Below are positions 50,502-58,904 of a stretch of DNA of 64,000 nt, piece by piece; position 1 is the stretch's first letter, and the number at the start of each line of letters is the position of its first letter. The notes under the pieces are model-generated. The model made no database searches and was not told where the DNA came from. It saw only the letters and a list, made by a program, of their open reading frames with translations. The DNA lies in contig OZ252114.1 of NCBI GenBank assembly GCA_965248635.1, positions 1,984,001 through 2,048,000 on the forward strand. The letters are read 5' to 3'. Made by a program: the position numbers and the translations under genes. This stretch comes from CBDAPI01 sp965248635 (GTDB lineage: Bacteria; Acidobacteriota; UBA6911; RPQK01; CBDAPI01).

Positions 50502-51784
50502 GGAGTGTCCCCCGCGGTGGTCGGAACCAGGAGCGCGCGACCCAGAGCGCGGTCGCTCAGGCGGTGAGCCAGGGCGTCATGAGCGGTCGTCACGAGCGGA
50601 ACGCCGAAAGCCCAGACCAGCACGCAGGCAGGCAGGGTGAAGAGGATCGCGCCGCATCCCACGGTGATGGCAAGCAGTGTAACGGGATGGCGCACAGAGT
50701 CGCCCAGCTTCAGCTTCACGAGGATGGCCGCGGCCACGAGCCCTGCCATCAGAGCGTCGCGCTCACCAAGACTTGCCATCCACAGGAAGGGTGTCTCCAA
50801 GACGCGGCTCTGGGGCCCCGTTAGGACACTGTAGGCCGGAACGATCAGCGCCAGCGTGACTAACGTGCCCAGGATCTCCCAGCGCGAATTTGCTCCGAGG
50901 CTGCGTTCCAGGGCCTCCGAGACACCGGCCCACGCGGGCCGGCGCGATCCCCTTAGCGCCCGGCGCACCCGCGCTCGGAGCATCCGCGTCCGCGACTCCA
51001 AAAAGCCAATCGGAAAGAAGAGAAGGCGGAAGCCGATGGCAAAAGCCAGCAGGGCGGCGCCTCTCGTCAAGCCCAGCCGCTTCCTCACCAGACGGAAGGC
51101 GTCCCAGAAGGGTCCGGCCAGGAGGCCGCCGGCTCTCCGGTCGGCGCGCCAAACCCAGGAGAGGGCGACAGCTTCCGGCATGTTCGCCGTGAAGCCCAGG
51201 AACTGGAAGCGGGACGGGTCGCGACCGAGGCGATCCCACAGGGAGAAGGCTGTATCGATCCCGGAGTAGACATAGTCCCACTTCGACACTCCGAGGATCA
51301 GGAATGGCGTCCCATCGACCGTCGTTGCGAGCTCGTTGAGCCGGGCAGTCACCTTCCTGCCGGTCAGGTCCAGGCGGAAGACGCGGTCGCGGTCGACCCC
51401 CTTGAAGTACTTTTTCAGGAAATACTTGTAGGTGCTAGCCATGCGCAGCACCCCGTCGTAGGGTGCGATGAAAATGGTCTTGCCGTCGTGAAGCCGCTCA
51501 GCCACCTCGGCGTCGCCGACGAAGGTCACGATCCCCGGGAAAGCTACCGCAGTATCCTCGATGATCCAGCTCTCCTCGCGGACCGGCCACGCCACCACCC
51601 CTTTTTCCTGCACGGCCCTGCGCAGCGAGCCCTGCTTCGTGCGTACATAGCGGTGGCGTGTCCTTACACGGTGGACCTTGTAGGCGTGGTCGAAGCCTCC
51701 TAGCGCAGTCTTCATTTTTTCGAATCGCCGGTCGTCAGACCAGTACAGGTCGCGGTCGACCTTGATCAGGTAGACATCGCGCAC
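50498..51784 (-). CDS. YidC/Oxa1-like membrane protein with unknown N-terminal domain
   Basis: The C-terminal part carries the Oxa1/Alb3/YidC core: LLAFAIGFRLLFFPIGFLESRTRM, with the hydrophilic-groove Arg in the first helix, then ILGTLVTLALIVPAYSVLTG, LETPFLWMASLGERDALMAGLVAA and FTLPACVLVWAFGVPLVTTAHDAL, in the same order and spacing as YidC. The first about 250 residues, starting VRDVYLIKVDRDLYWSDD, match no family I know and would be a cytoplasmic or exported domain. The frame is open up to 51856, but that would overlap the upstream gene, so I used GTG 51784, which is 16 bases beyond the upstream stop. The pairing with a dikinase is unusual, so insertion of a specific partner is possible. 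Confidence 0.65.
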   Translation of the reverse strand: MRDVYLIKVDRDLYWSDDRRFEKMKTALGGFDHAYKVHRVRTRHRYVRTKQGSLRRAVQEKGVVAWPVREESWIIEDTAVAFPGIVTFVGDAEVAERLHDGKTIFIAPYDGVLRMASTYKYFLKKYFKGVDRDRVFRLDLTGRKVTARLNELATTVDGTPFLILGVSKWDYVYSGIDTAFSLWDRLGRDPSRFQFLGFTANMPEAVALSWVWRADRRAGGLLAGPFWDAFRLVRKRLGLTRGAALLAFAIGFRLLFFPIGFLESRTRMLRARVRRALRGSRRPAWAGVSEALERSLGANSRWEILGTLVTLALIVPAYSVLTGPQSRVLETPFLWMASLGERDALMAGLVAAAILVKLKLGDSVRHPVTLLAITVGCGAILFTLPACVLVWAFGVPLVTTAHDALAHRLSDRALGRALLVPTTAGDTP

Positions 51785-51800
51785 GGTGAGATTCGTCAGG

Positions 51801-52207
51801 TTATTCCGCCAGCTCGCCCGTGCGGACGTACTCGAAAGGAACAAGTCGATCGCCAATTGACACGGCCGGGATACCCGATTCGTACTCGGCGGCCGTGCGG
51901 TAGCAGGCGATCAGCGCCGCGTCCGGCTGCTCCTTCAGCATGTCGTCCAGCGCTGACATGCCGACGGACTTGAGTGGCAGCTTGGTGAACTTGGAGCGGC
52001 GCGGCTGCCCCCGGCGGTCACGCCCGCACCCGTCAGGAGGGGCAGCAGGTTGATGATGCCAACCACCACGTCGGGCGTCGGCACAGCATACGCGGTGCCG
52101 GTCGATGCAACGCCGGCTAGCGCCAGCACCGCCAGACGTAGCACTACCCAACCACTCCGCCTCGGGCCTCGCGCCCCAGCGTCCATGCATCCCTCCTGGC
52201 AAGACAA
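51801..52207 (-). pseudogene. Small membrane protein with signal peptide, frameshifted
   Basis: The N-terminal frame reads MDAGARGPRRSGWVVLRLAV with a signal peptide and AYAVPTPDVVVGIINLLPLLTGAGVTAG, a likely membrane helix. After the GGGGGC run at about 52005-52011 it becomes low-quality, while another frame continues RRSKFTKLPLKSVGMSALDD and ends DRLVPFEYVRTGELAE with a stop at 51801. Both parts are regular protein-like sequence, so a one-base change in the G/C run probably breaks a single gene of about 130 residues. It is the first gene of the three-gene set with the YidC-like protein and the dikinase. Function is unknown. Confidence 0.5.
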
Positions 52208-52437
52208 GATAGGAATTTCCTTCCCAGATATAGTAACCCCTGATGCGGTGTGAGATTAGCAGGTACGGATACGAAGGGTCAAGAAGCTTCAAGAGCTTTG
52301 ACACAGAATCTGTGCATGGATCGCGGCCACGAGTCTAGCCCATGGCATCCCGTTGGTCACCCGCAACCTGGACCATTTCAAACGAGTTCCCGGCCTACGG
52401 GTTATTTGCTACTGAGATCAGTGCCCGGGAGCCCGTC

Positions 52438-53119
52438 TCAGTGATGCTTTTTTGACGACCCGGCCGCCGCGCCTCTACCACCTGACTGCTTATCGGTCGC
52501 ATACAGCGGGTCGGGGTGACGGTCGGTTGCTGGCGGGGTTTCGAACCGCAGGCTGACGTTGCTAAAGCTGGTCATCGTCGGATGGTCCGTCGCGCCTTGC
52601 GGGTGGTTTCCGGGTCGCAAGACCAGAGCGGTGTCCATCCCAGCGCGGCGCGCGGCGTCGAGTTCATCGCCCACATCACTGAGAAACAGGATCTGGTGCG
52701 GCGCCAGGAGCATGTCTTGGGCGATGGCGGTGTAGCTGGCGGGATCCTGCTTCGGGCCGGTGCTCGTGTCGTAGTGGCCGCGCAGGCAGGGCGTCAGGTC
52801 GCCGTAGGTAGTGTGCCCGAAGAAGAGCTGCTGCGCCGCCACGCTGCCCGAGGAATAAATCCGGATGTCGATGCCCGCCGCAGACCACTGCTCGAGTGCC
52901 GGAGGTACGTCCTCGAATATTTGCGACCTCAGCTCACCGCTCTCGAACCCGCTGCGCCAGATCACACCCTGAAGCTGCTTCAGTCCCGTGGTCTTGGCGT
53001 CCCGGCCCATCAATTGCAGGACCTGTTGGCACACCGCTTCGGGAGGTTCCAGGTCCGGCCTCTGCCGACACCACGATTCCAGCGAATCGGCGCCGGCGTC
53101 GCGAGCGATTTGTGCGGGG
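52438..53119 (-). pseudogene. mtnC: Truncated enolase-phosphatase E1 (acireductone synthase)
   Basis: The remaining sequence matches MtnC: GRDAKTTGLKQLQGVIWRSGFESGEL, IDIRIYSSGSVAAQQLFFGHT, TGPKQDPASYTAIAQDML and ILFLSDVGDELDAARRAGMDTALVLRPGN, the HAD motifs 2, 3 and 4. The N-terminal 50 or so residues, including the catalytic DxEGTT motif 1, are absent. Upstream of about 53119 the sequence instead encodes the C-terminus of a ParD-like antitoxin on the other strand, so the gene was cut by a recombination event. Without the nucleophile Asp it cannot act in methionine salvage. The open frame continues to 53259 but only through the antitoxin's antisense. Confidence 0.75.
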
Positions 53120-53217
53120 AGTTGATCAAGGGCGAAGAAAGCGGGCAACCACAGGCGTTCAACGGCGACCTGTTCAAAGAACAAATGGTCGCCCAACATG
53201 CCCGGAAAGTCCGCTGA
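53116..53217 (+). pseudogene. ParD-like antitoxin, C-terminal fragment
   Basis: The frame reads ELIKGEESGQPQAFNGDLF then KEQMVAQHARKVR and stops at 53217, which resembles the SGxPxxFDxxxF tail of ParD antitoxins that wraps around ParE. The ribbon-helix-helix N-terminus is missing, because the truncated mtnC abuts it. The downstream ParE-like toxin begins inside this fragment at 53198, as is normal for parDE operons. Confidence 0.55.
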
Positions 53218-53408
53218 ATATCGATTAGCGCCGGAAGCCAAGCGCGACCTTGAAGCCATCTGGCTCTATACGCTCGAAGAGTGGGGGCTGGAACAGGCCA
53301 ATCGTTACACGGATGAATTGACGGATGTTTTCGCTCAACTCGCTGTTGGTCCGCAGCTAGGAACAGCTTGCGATCACATCCGCACAGGCTACCGCCGCTG
53401 TGAGGTAG
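53198..53408 (+). pseudogene. ParE/RelE-family toxin, C-terminally truncated
   Basis: The product starts MPGKSAEYRLAPEAKRDLEA with IWLYTLEEWGLEQANRYTDELTDVF and GPQLGTACDHIRTGYRRCEV, a good ParE pattern (YRLSPxAxxDLxxIWxYTxxxWG...GxRRxxx). The family's last 20 or so residues (strands after RRYxV, including the HxIFYR motif) are gone. At about 53405 the sequence switches into the antisense of a relaxase gene, so a junction has removed the end. It is unlikely to be an active gyrase-targeting toxin. Confidence 0.7.
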
Positions 53409-54115
53409 TGCTCCCCCTGGCGCGGCACCTCCAGGCCCGCCCGCTGCAAGGCCGAGATCATCGTGGCGCGATCCGAGACGGCCCCCGTTTCGATGCCTTG
53501 GCTCAAATAGTCGGTAATCAGCCTCCGGGGGTCTTTCTCCGCCGCCAACCCGTCCCGAAGCTGGGCGGCCTCGATGTAGGCCCGATGGCCGGGTTGCACG
53601 TCCCGCGCCCGCTCGGGATCGTCCGGGCGGCTCCAGCCATTCTCGTGGTTCTGCCAGTCCCGTAGCGCGTCAAACGTCTTTTGCCAGCCCGGTGCCGCGA
53701 TATTCAGGCTCTTGCCGGTCTCAAGATCGCAACGCGCCGCCAAGACATGCACGTGCACACCCCCGCCCGCTTCGCGGTGCTGGACCGCTGCCCAGGTGTA
53801 GCGGTCCGGTTCCAGCCCCGCCCAGGCGGTTTTCTCGAACTCGTCCACCACACGGCCGATTTGCGCATCGCTCGGGTTGTCCTCCGGTGCCCAAGCGATA
53901 ACGCCCGACGTGTACTTGTGCTCGAACTGAAGCGTATCGGCCACGTCGGCCACCTGGTGCGGATGGCCCCGCAGCACTTTGATTTCTTCCGGGTTCTTCT
54001 CCGGGTCCCGGTCCTGATCTTGGTCCTGCTCCTGTTCGGGGGAGAGGTTTTGCTCGCGGGTGAGATAGTCCGCCGCTGCCGACCCGGTTCCGCGAGCGAG
54101 AAACTTGATCATCAT
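53357..54115 (-). pseudogene. MobA-type relaxase, C-terminally truncated
   Basis: From ATG 54115 the protein reads MMIKFLARGTGSAAADYLTRE, and has the relaxase patterns FEHKYTSGVIAWAPEDNPSDAQI, YTWAAVQHREAGGGVHVHVLAARCDLETGKSLNIAAPGW, where HVHV is part of the metal-binding histidine triad. Text to GLEVPRQGEHYLT is relaxase-like; the last residues come from the antisense of the parE fragment, so the C-terminal portion is missing. It overlaps mobC by four bases. It would nick the plasmid at oriT for transfer by a helper's conjugation system. The N-terminal catalytic domain looks intact, so activity cannot be excluded. Confidence 0.78.
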
Positions 54116-54357
54116 CGCGGTTCCCGCTCGACGGCCAAAGTGTCGAGCTGGTTCAGGTTCGACCCGATCCGCGCCAGCTCGCGGGTGCGCTCTCGCTCCA
54201 ATTCGGTGTGCGCTACGGTCCAAGTGCGCACCCGGCCAATCGAGCGGCGCACCAGATCCGACAGCGATAACCCAACGGAGCGGGCCTTGCCGTGCCACTC
54301 GGCCCGCTCCGCCTCGCTGGCTCGGATCTTCACCCAGACTTCCCGCCCCGCGCCCAT
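54112..54357 (-). CDS. mobC: MobC-family mobilization accessory protein
   Basis: The 81-residue protein starts MGAGREVWVKIRASEAERAEW, and follows the MobC pattern: a ribbon-helix-helix N-terminus (VWVKIRASEAERAEWHGKA, GLSLSDLVRRSIG) and C-terminal LARIGSNLNQLDTLA, the RxGxNLNQ motif of MobC and related relaxosome factors. It probably opens DNA at oriT for the relaxase. The stop of mobC overlaps the relaxase start (ATGA), as usual. An oriT would be expected just upstream on the minus strand, near 54358-54400, but I did not find a convincing inverted repeat there. Confidence 0.8.
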   Translation of the reverse strand: MGAGREVWVKIRASEAERAEWHGKARSVGLSLSDLVRRSIGRVRTWTVAHTELERERTRELARIGSNLNQLDTLAVEREPR

Positions 54358-54367
54358 GACGCTCCTT

Positions 54368-54574
54368 TCAGTGGTAGTCGATCAGGTCCACGTCCACCGC
54401 CTCGCCATCGAACATGACGCTGGCTACCATCCTGCCAACAGGACCGCTGAGGTCAATCTGCTGGGTGATCGAAACAACTCGCCCACCTCGCTCGCACCAA
54501 TTGGCGATCAGATTGATGCCGTCTTCAAGTCGACGCGAAATTCGGTCGAGTTTCCAGGGTTTATCTACGTTCAA
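54368..54574 (-). pseudogene. Serine recombinase (resolvase) fragment
   Basis: Residues WKLDRISRRLEDGINLIANW then CERGGRVVSITQQIDLSGPVGRMVASVM match the centre of the serine recombinase catalytic domain (LDRLSRSxxDGxxLxxxxxxxGVxVxSxxxxxDxSxxxGRxxxxx). The N-terminal part with the catalytic Ser and the C-terminal DNA-binding domain are missing, and the frame ends in unrelated MFDGEAVDVDLIDYH. It is probably the remains of a plasmid or transposon resolvase. Confidence 0.7.
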
Positions 54575-54863
54575 TCAGGTGATCCGGGGCGTCCACCCAT
54601 GTGAACTCCCTCGTTTCTAGGTCCGCCGCAGCTTGACCCAACTCGGCGCGATATGCTGAGATGTCGTCCCGTTCATAGTACAGCCGGACGGCTTCAGTAA
54701 AGGCGATGCGGAAGAAAAACACTCCGCGCACGTTGTCAGGGAGATCGTAAAAGACAAATTGAGTGTTCTCGGCGGGAGCAGGCTCCAGCGTGCAGTTCTC
54801 CCAGGAATTGCGTGGACAAGTCGGAGGCATACCGCCAGGCCGCAATGTTGTTGCCGACTCCAA
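54561..54863 (-). CDS. C-terminal part of the polytopic membrane protein (other frame)
   Basis: The sequence NTQFVFYDLPDNVRGVFFFRIAF then TEAVRLYYERDDISAYRAEL continues the membrane protein encoded in another frame at 54736-56223. The soluble tail with FYDLPDNxRGxxxFRxxFxxAVxLYY is typical for the end of such proteins. It joins near 54790-54800 and stops at 54561. Its first residues in this frame (before about TLEPAPAE) are not part of the protein. Confidence 0.6.
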   Translation of the reverse strand: MESATTLRPGGMPPTCPRNSWENCTLEPAPAENTQFVFYDLPDNVRGVFFFRIAFTEAVRLYYERDDISAYRAELGQAAADLETREFTWVDAPDHLIERR

Positions 54864-56223
54864 GAACGAACAAAATCACGACCGACGCCGTCGCGACGTT
54901 CCTAATCTGCCTCGACGCGAGGCGCGTCAAGAGCGCCGCGACGAGTATGGCGCCGCCGAGAGTTCCCAGATAGAGCACGCGCGAATTGGTCAGTGAGGGG
55001 CCGATCAGAAGTAGCGGGTGGGCCGGAGCCGCCGCGGCCAGTATCCATCCCAACCCAAAGGTCACGACGCTGCGTGTGTGACGCTCGAGTCTGGAACAGA
55101 AGGCAATCGCCAGTAGGAGTCCGGCAAGAAACGCCGCGATCGGGACGACCGGTCCCGGCTGGAGCCAGTTTAGACCGAGAAGCGAGAGCGCCGGCGCTCT
55201 GAGCAGAACACCCTCGATGGTTTTCAGGCCGATGTCAAAGACCGCGGGAGCGCCAGTATCTCCGGCATAGCCTCCGATGCTGCCGAGCGCTGCAAGCCGG
55301 TAAATCAGAACCGCCATCGTGAGGAGGCCAAACGGCAAGACCGGCTTCAACCGTGCCGGACGGACGAGGAAGAGTTCGACAAGTAAGAGAAGGACGGGCA
55401 GGAGGTAGGCGTTCTCCTTGGCCAACATGGTGCCGCCGCCCAGAACGAGAGCTGCGGAGTAGCTCGCTGATCCCTTCCCGTCGCGAAACCTCAAATAAAA
55501 GACTGCGCTCCAGATGGTCAGCGCCCCCGCGAGCAGATCGAATCTTGCGGCAATCCATCCTACGGCCTCGGCCTGTACCGGAAACACAGCGTAGAGTAGA
55601 GAGGCCGTTGCGCCTAGACCCCGTGTGAGCGTGGTGTTCTCACACAGAAAGTAGACGCCGACAATGCCAGCGAGGTGCAAGATCAGGTTCGTGAGGTGAA
55701 AGCCGGCAGGCCAGTTGCCCCAGATCTGCTCGTCCAGGTAAAGGCTGAGCAACCCGAGCGGGCGCAGGAACGTGCCGGCTTGACCCATGAATGCGCGCAC
55801 GAGGTAGTCGGCCAACGGTTCCTGAGTCTGGAAGAAGTGCGCGAAATCGTCGCTGATGAAACCCTGGTCCAGCGTCCGGATCCAGACGAGGCAACCGACG
55901 GAAAGGGACAAGCCGACAGCGATGAAAGTTACCTTTCCACCGCCCGGGTCTTCGATGGGCTCAGAAGGTCCCCTCTTCCGTCCGCGAACCAGGACCGTGA
56001 AGATAAAGATCACCGCAGCCGCGAGCATGACGTTAACTCTCGCCCTGGGTGTGCCAGAAGCGGTGCTGAGGATCGCGAAGATCACCAAGCCCAGCACGAC
56101 GCCTATAAAGATAGGGTTCCTATGGATAGCCTTCCCGCAGACCAGATTTCTCATCACACGTTCATCCGGCTCTGAACGGCCCATCCCCGTCACCCGATTC
56201 CTCCCGTGGTCGAAACCGATCAT
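54736..56223 (-). CDS. Polytopic glycosyltransferase-39/TMTC-like membrane protein (frameshifted at the 3' end)
   Basis: The 495-residue frame has about 11-13 membrane helices and features of GT-C type enzymes: an early exported loop with DQGFISDDFAHFFQTQEPLAD, a region WPAGFHLTNLILHLAGIVGVYFL and AEAVGWIAARFDLLAGALTIWSA, then KENAYLLPVLLLLVELFLVRP. The acidic SDDF loop after the first long helix is like the catalytic Asp motif of PMT/GT39-like enzymes, and WIAARFDLL resembles O-mannosyltransferase-like TMTC proteins. The last residues (GACSRREHSICLL) are out of frame. The real C-terminus is in the 54561-54863 frame, so one indel near 54790-54800 splits the gene. Possible substrate: lipid-linked sugar. 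Confidence 0.65.
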   Translation of the reverse strand: MIGFDHGRNRVTGMGRSEPDERVMRNLVCGKAIHRNPIFIGVVLGLVIFAILSTASGTPRARVNVMLAAAVIFIFTVLVRGRKRGPSEPIEDPGGGKVTFIAVGLSLSVGCLVWIRTLDQGFISDDFAHFFQTQEPLADYLVRAFMGQAGTFLRPLGLLSLYLDEQIWGNWPAGFHLTNLILHLAGIVGVYFLCENTTLTRGLGATASLLYAVFPVQAEAVGWIAARFDLLAGALTIWSAVFYLRFRDGKGSASYSAALVLGGGTMLAKENAYLLPVLLLLVELFLVRPARLKPVLPFGLLTMAVLIYRLAALGSIGGYAGDTGAPAVFDIGLKTIEGVLLRAPALSLLGLNWLQPGPVVPIAAFLAGLLLAIAFCSRLERHTRSVVTFGLGWILAAAAPAHPLLLIGPSLTNSRVLYLGTLGGAILVAALLTRLASRQIRNVATASVVILFVLGVGNNIAAWRYASDLSTQFLGELHAGACSRREHSICLLRSP

Positions 56224-56394
56224 GATCGCCCGGCCAGTGATCTCTGTGGACAGGCCGTCGGCGGGCTGTCCACAGTAACTGTTGGGCGGTTCGGAGTGTC
56301 CACAGCGACGGCAGGGTTCACGGACCCCATCCCGGAGGCGGTTCCCGTTGTTCGAGCCGACCTGCCGATACCCGAGGTTCTCATTGCGGCGCCT

Positions 56395-57177
56395 CTAGTC
56401 GCCGCAGTAGAACCACCCCGAGGCTCTTCCCTCACGCAAGCTGGACAGGTGGGATTCTCCGGTCTCATTTCCCGGCAACAGTTCCAGCAGTCGCTCGTAG
56501 TACCGGATCGCCAGTTGTTGCGCTCTCCGCTGCTGTTCCAACAGGGGCGATTCATTCAAGTGAGCCCTGTAACAATCGTACTTGTAGTCCACCCGGCGGC
56601 CGGCGATCTCCAGGGCCACTACCTTGAATAGATCGTCATAGAAATGCGCCAACGCCATATACGCATGGACAATGAAAGGCCCTGCCGGAAACTCGCGCAC
56701 ATAGGCTTCCGCCGCGAGGGGCGAGGGCATCCCCGGGGAGACTTCGCCCCATTCGTCGAAGATCGCGGAATACAGTGTGTAGCTTCGATAGCGCGAGTTG
56801 GGATCACCAGCGTGTGCCTCAGCCAGCAGTTTGCCCGAGTAACTGAGCGTATCAGAATCGAACAAAGTCAGAGACACCCCAATCTCTTCGTATTCGGTTC
56901 TGTAATAGCGGGCACTCATCCACCCACGCCCCTGCCAATGGTGTGTAGGGATCAGTTCTCGCAACTTTTGGTCCAGGAGAACAAGTCGCGCTACATCCGG
57001 CGCACTCCGCTGTGAAATATACTCGCCGTAGATCCGCTGGAGAGCAACGGCCGCGGCATCCTGAGAGTGCGCGAATTGGTTTGCGAGCATAATCAACCAG
57101 AGCGTTGCGGCGGCTCCTCTGGCCAGCCGATTCACCCGGATCGGACATGCGTGTCGCATAACTAACCTGCCTCTCAT
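56395..57177 (-). CDS. Secreted hypothetical protein
   Basis: The 260-residue protein starts MRGRLVMRHACPIRVNRLARG with a signal sequence (GAAATLWLIMLANQFAHS) and contains no family I recognise. Mostly helical text with many Tyr and Arg residues (GWMSARYYRTEYEEIGVSLTLFD, RYRSYTLYSAIFDEWGEV, AGPFIVHAYMALAHFYDDLF, QLAIRYYERLLELLPGNE) suggests TPR-like repeats in the second half. A second ATG at 57159 would give the same protein six residues shorter. It stands 171 bases upstream of the membrane protein start on the same strand. Its relation to the plasmid fragments is unknown. Confidence 0.6.
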   Translation of the reverse strand: MRGRLVMRHACPIRVNRLARGAAATLWLIMLANQFAHSQDAAAVALQRIYGEYISQRSAPDVARLVLLDQKLRELIPTHHWQGRGWMSARYYRTEYEEIGVSLTLFDSDTLSYSGKLLAEAHAGDPNSRYRSYTLYSAIFDEWGEVSPGMPSPLAAEAYVREFPAGPFIVHAYMALAHFYDDLFKVVALEIAGRRVDYKYDCYRAHLNESPLLEQQRRAQQLAIRYYERLLELLPGNETGESHLSSLREGRASGWFYCGD

Positions 57178-58067
57178 CCCATCGGCCCTCGCCGAACTCT
57201 CAGCCAACGCTCTTCTTTCCAAATCCAAAGGAACCCGAAGCCGAGGACTCTCTCAGTCCGGCCGACAAGCGCCGAGTCTCAATTCCGGTTTCCGGGACAA
57301 CGAATATTGAAAACCATCAGCGGCACAGAGTCCACCAGAAGAAGCAGGGAATCTCCTGTCATTCCATCCCGGCACTCCAAGACGGAGCCGGGCGACTCGG
57401 CCGCGTAGCGCCACCCCGTCAAATTGCGCAGACAAGCCCTGTATTTCCGCCTCTAGCAGAGGGCGGAGCCCTCGCCGTCGTGGTTAAGGCTTTGCCGGAA
57501 AACCTTTACGGGACGCGGGTTTTCCCGCGTCCTCACCACCTGAGGCGGCGAGGCTGCGCCCCGCGCGTCCCCTCCCCGCCCGGCGCGACGGCGCGCCGCA
57601 CGAGAGGGGTGCTGGTGGAGGGAGCTACCCCCCCTTTTTGTCCGCTGGTGTGGCACGAGACGAGGTTAACCGGCGCAGGCGGTGGCGCACGATTAACCCC
57701 CGCCTTGGGGACTCCCCACCATTTGTCAAGAGGTGGGGGGTCCGTGCCGGATGGGGTCGCTCCCTCCACAGTGATCCCTGCGGGAAGGCTGTCAAGTCGG
57801 CCAAGAAGCCGACCGCGAAAAACAGCAGACCACAAATGGCCCACAGGCCGAGAGGGGCAATCCAGGAGGATGCACACAACCCAAGTTCTCCGATCCGCAG
57901 CACGGGCAGCTTGCCACTCCACTTGACGGCCTCGGACTCAGGGTTCATACTCGGCTGACCTGTCCGTCAAGGTCCTAAATGGTCTAATGGCTTCCTGTTC
58001 AATTAGGGGGATTTAATGAGGGGAACACAGCGGGCTGATCCGCAATAAGTCTTGTTTAATTAGTGTG
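57178..58067. other. Gene-poor region with strong hairpins and G/C runs
   Basis: I see no gene here that looks protein-like. A 9-base perfect stem GGACGCGGG-TTTT-CCCGCGTCC lies at 57511-57532, and a stem of 12 (11 matches) at 57709-57720/57732-57743. Runs such as CCCCCC and TTTTT (57625-57640) and the block GGGTCGCTCC...CCCTGCGGGAAGGC (57755-57789) recall a similar block at 59360-59397, so the two spacers may share a degenerate repeat. Confidence 0.4.
57511..57532. terminator. Strong 9-bp hairpin with TTTT loop
   Basis: GGACGCGGG, TTTT, CCCGCGTCC form a perfect inverted repeat in a gene-poor stretch. It might be a terminator or part of a plasmid element; no T-run follows, so a protein-binding palindrome is also possible. 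Confidence 0.35.
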
Positions 58068-58904
58068 TTACAACTGAACGAGTGCAGCCGCGTAGTTCAA
58101 GTCTGGCCAGGCCAGCTTGATTTTCTTCAACTCGCGCAGGGCTTGGCGGCGGAAGATTTTGACAATTCTCTTGTCGCGGGCTTTGGCCGGGTCCACTCCG
58201 AACTGACGGTACAGGTGCCGCCAAGTGAGCCGTAGCGGGTTGGTGAGCGCGAAGGTGCGATAGGCCACCCATAGGTGAGATCCAGGCCCAGCGAACAACG
58301 CTTGAGGGCTTTGAGGGTGTTCATATCAATCGGTATGGGGTGGTGATCTCGTTGAAGAACGGCTCGCTCAGTCGAATCTTGCTGTCCCAAAGCGCCTGTT
58401 CGTTGGGTTTCGCTGGATTCCACCAAAACTCCCCACTCTCGGCGATATGTGAGGACACAAACCGGGAGCCGTGCTTATCCTCATAGATCAGCGAGACGCT
58501 GCAGCCAAAGAGGCGTTTCATCTGGTTGCGGAGACGGGACCGGTCGCCGCGTGGGCTACCGCTTCGGTCGAGAGCCAGGCCATCAGTAATCGGGGGATGT
58601 TCCCAAACGGCAGCTTGTTATCAGCTCCCGCCACCATGATGAGCTTGTACGGCCCGTTCTGACGCTTGTACTGGTGCCGTTTGCCGGGGTTGGTGCGGGG
58701 CAGACTGCACAGCGCCAAGAGCCGTGCCATGAAGCCGAGATCGGCATCCGCTTCGCTGGCCGAGACTAGCTGGTTCACTTGATCGGAGAGGGTGAAGTGG
58801 CGCATCGCTTGGGGAGAGGGTTGGATAATTTTCTTTACCGTCCCGCCGTCCAGGTAGCTGAAGGCTTCCCCGATGGGAAGCAACCCGTTCCGTTTACGCT
58901 GCAT
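58068..58904 (-). pseudogene. repA: Plasmid replication initiator RepA (PF04796-type), multiply broken
   Basis: Four frames together give a RepA-like protein. 58904-58518 reads MQRKRNGLLPIGEAFSYLDG through NPGKRHQYKRQNGPYKLIMVAGADNKLPFGNIPRLLMAWLSTEAV. The frame at 58521-58321 continues MKRLFGCSVSLIYEDKHGSR, FWWNPAKPNEQALWDSKIRLSEPFFNEI. Another gives HPIPIDMNTLKALKRCSLGLDL, and 58298-58068 gives LWVAYRTFALTNPLRLTWRHLYRQFGVDPAKARDKR and ends. There is a deletion of roughly 35 residues near 58550 and frameshifts near 58340 and 58275. The gene must be dead. It marks a former plasmid replicon, in keeping with the mobA/mobC, resolvase and parDE remains nearby. Confidence 0.85.

Noticed and set aside
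54358..54574. oriT next to mobC
   Set aside because: The mob genes predict one, but I found no convincing inverted repeat or nick-site motif.
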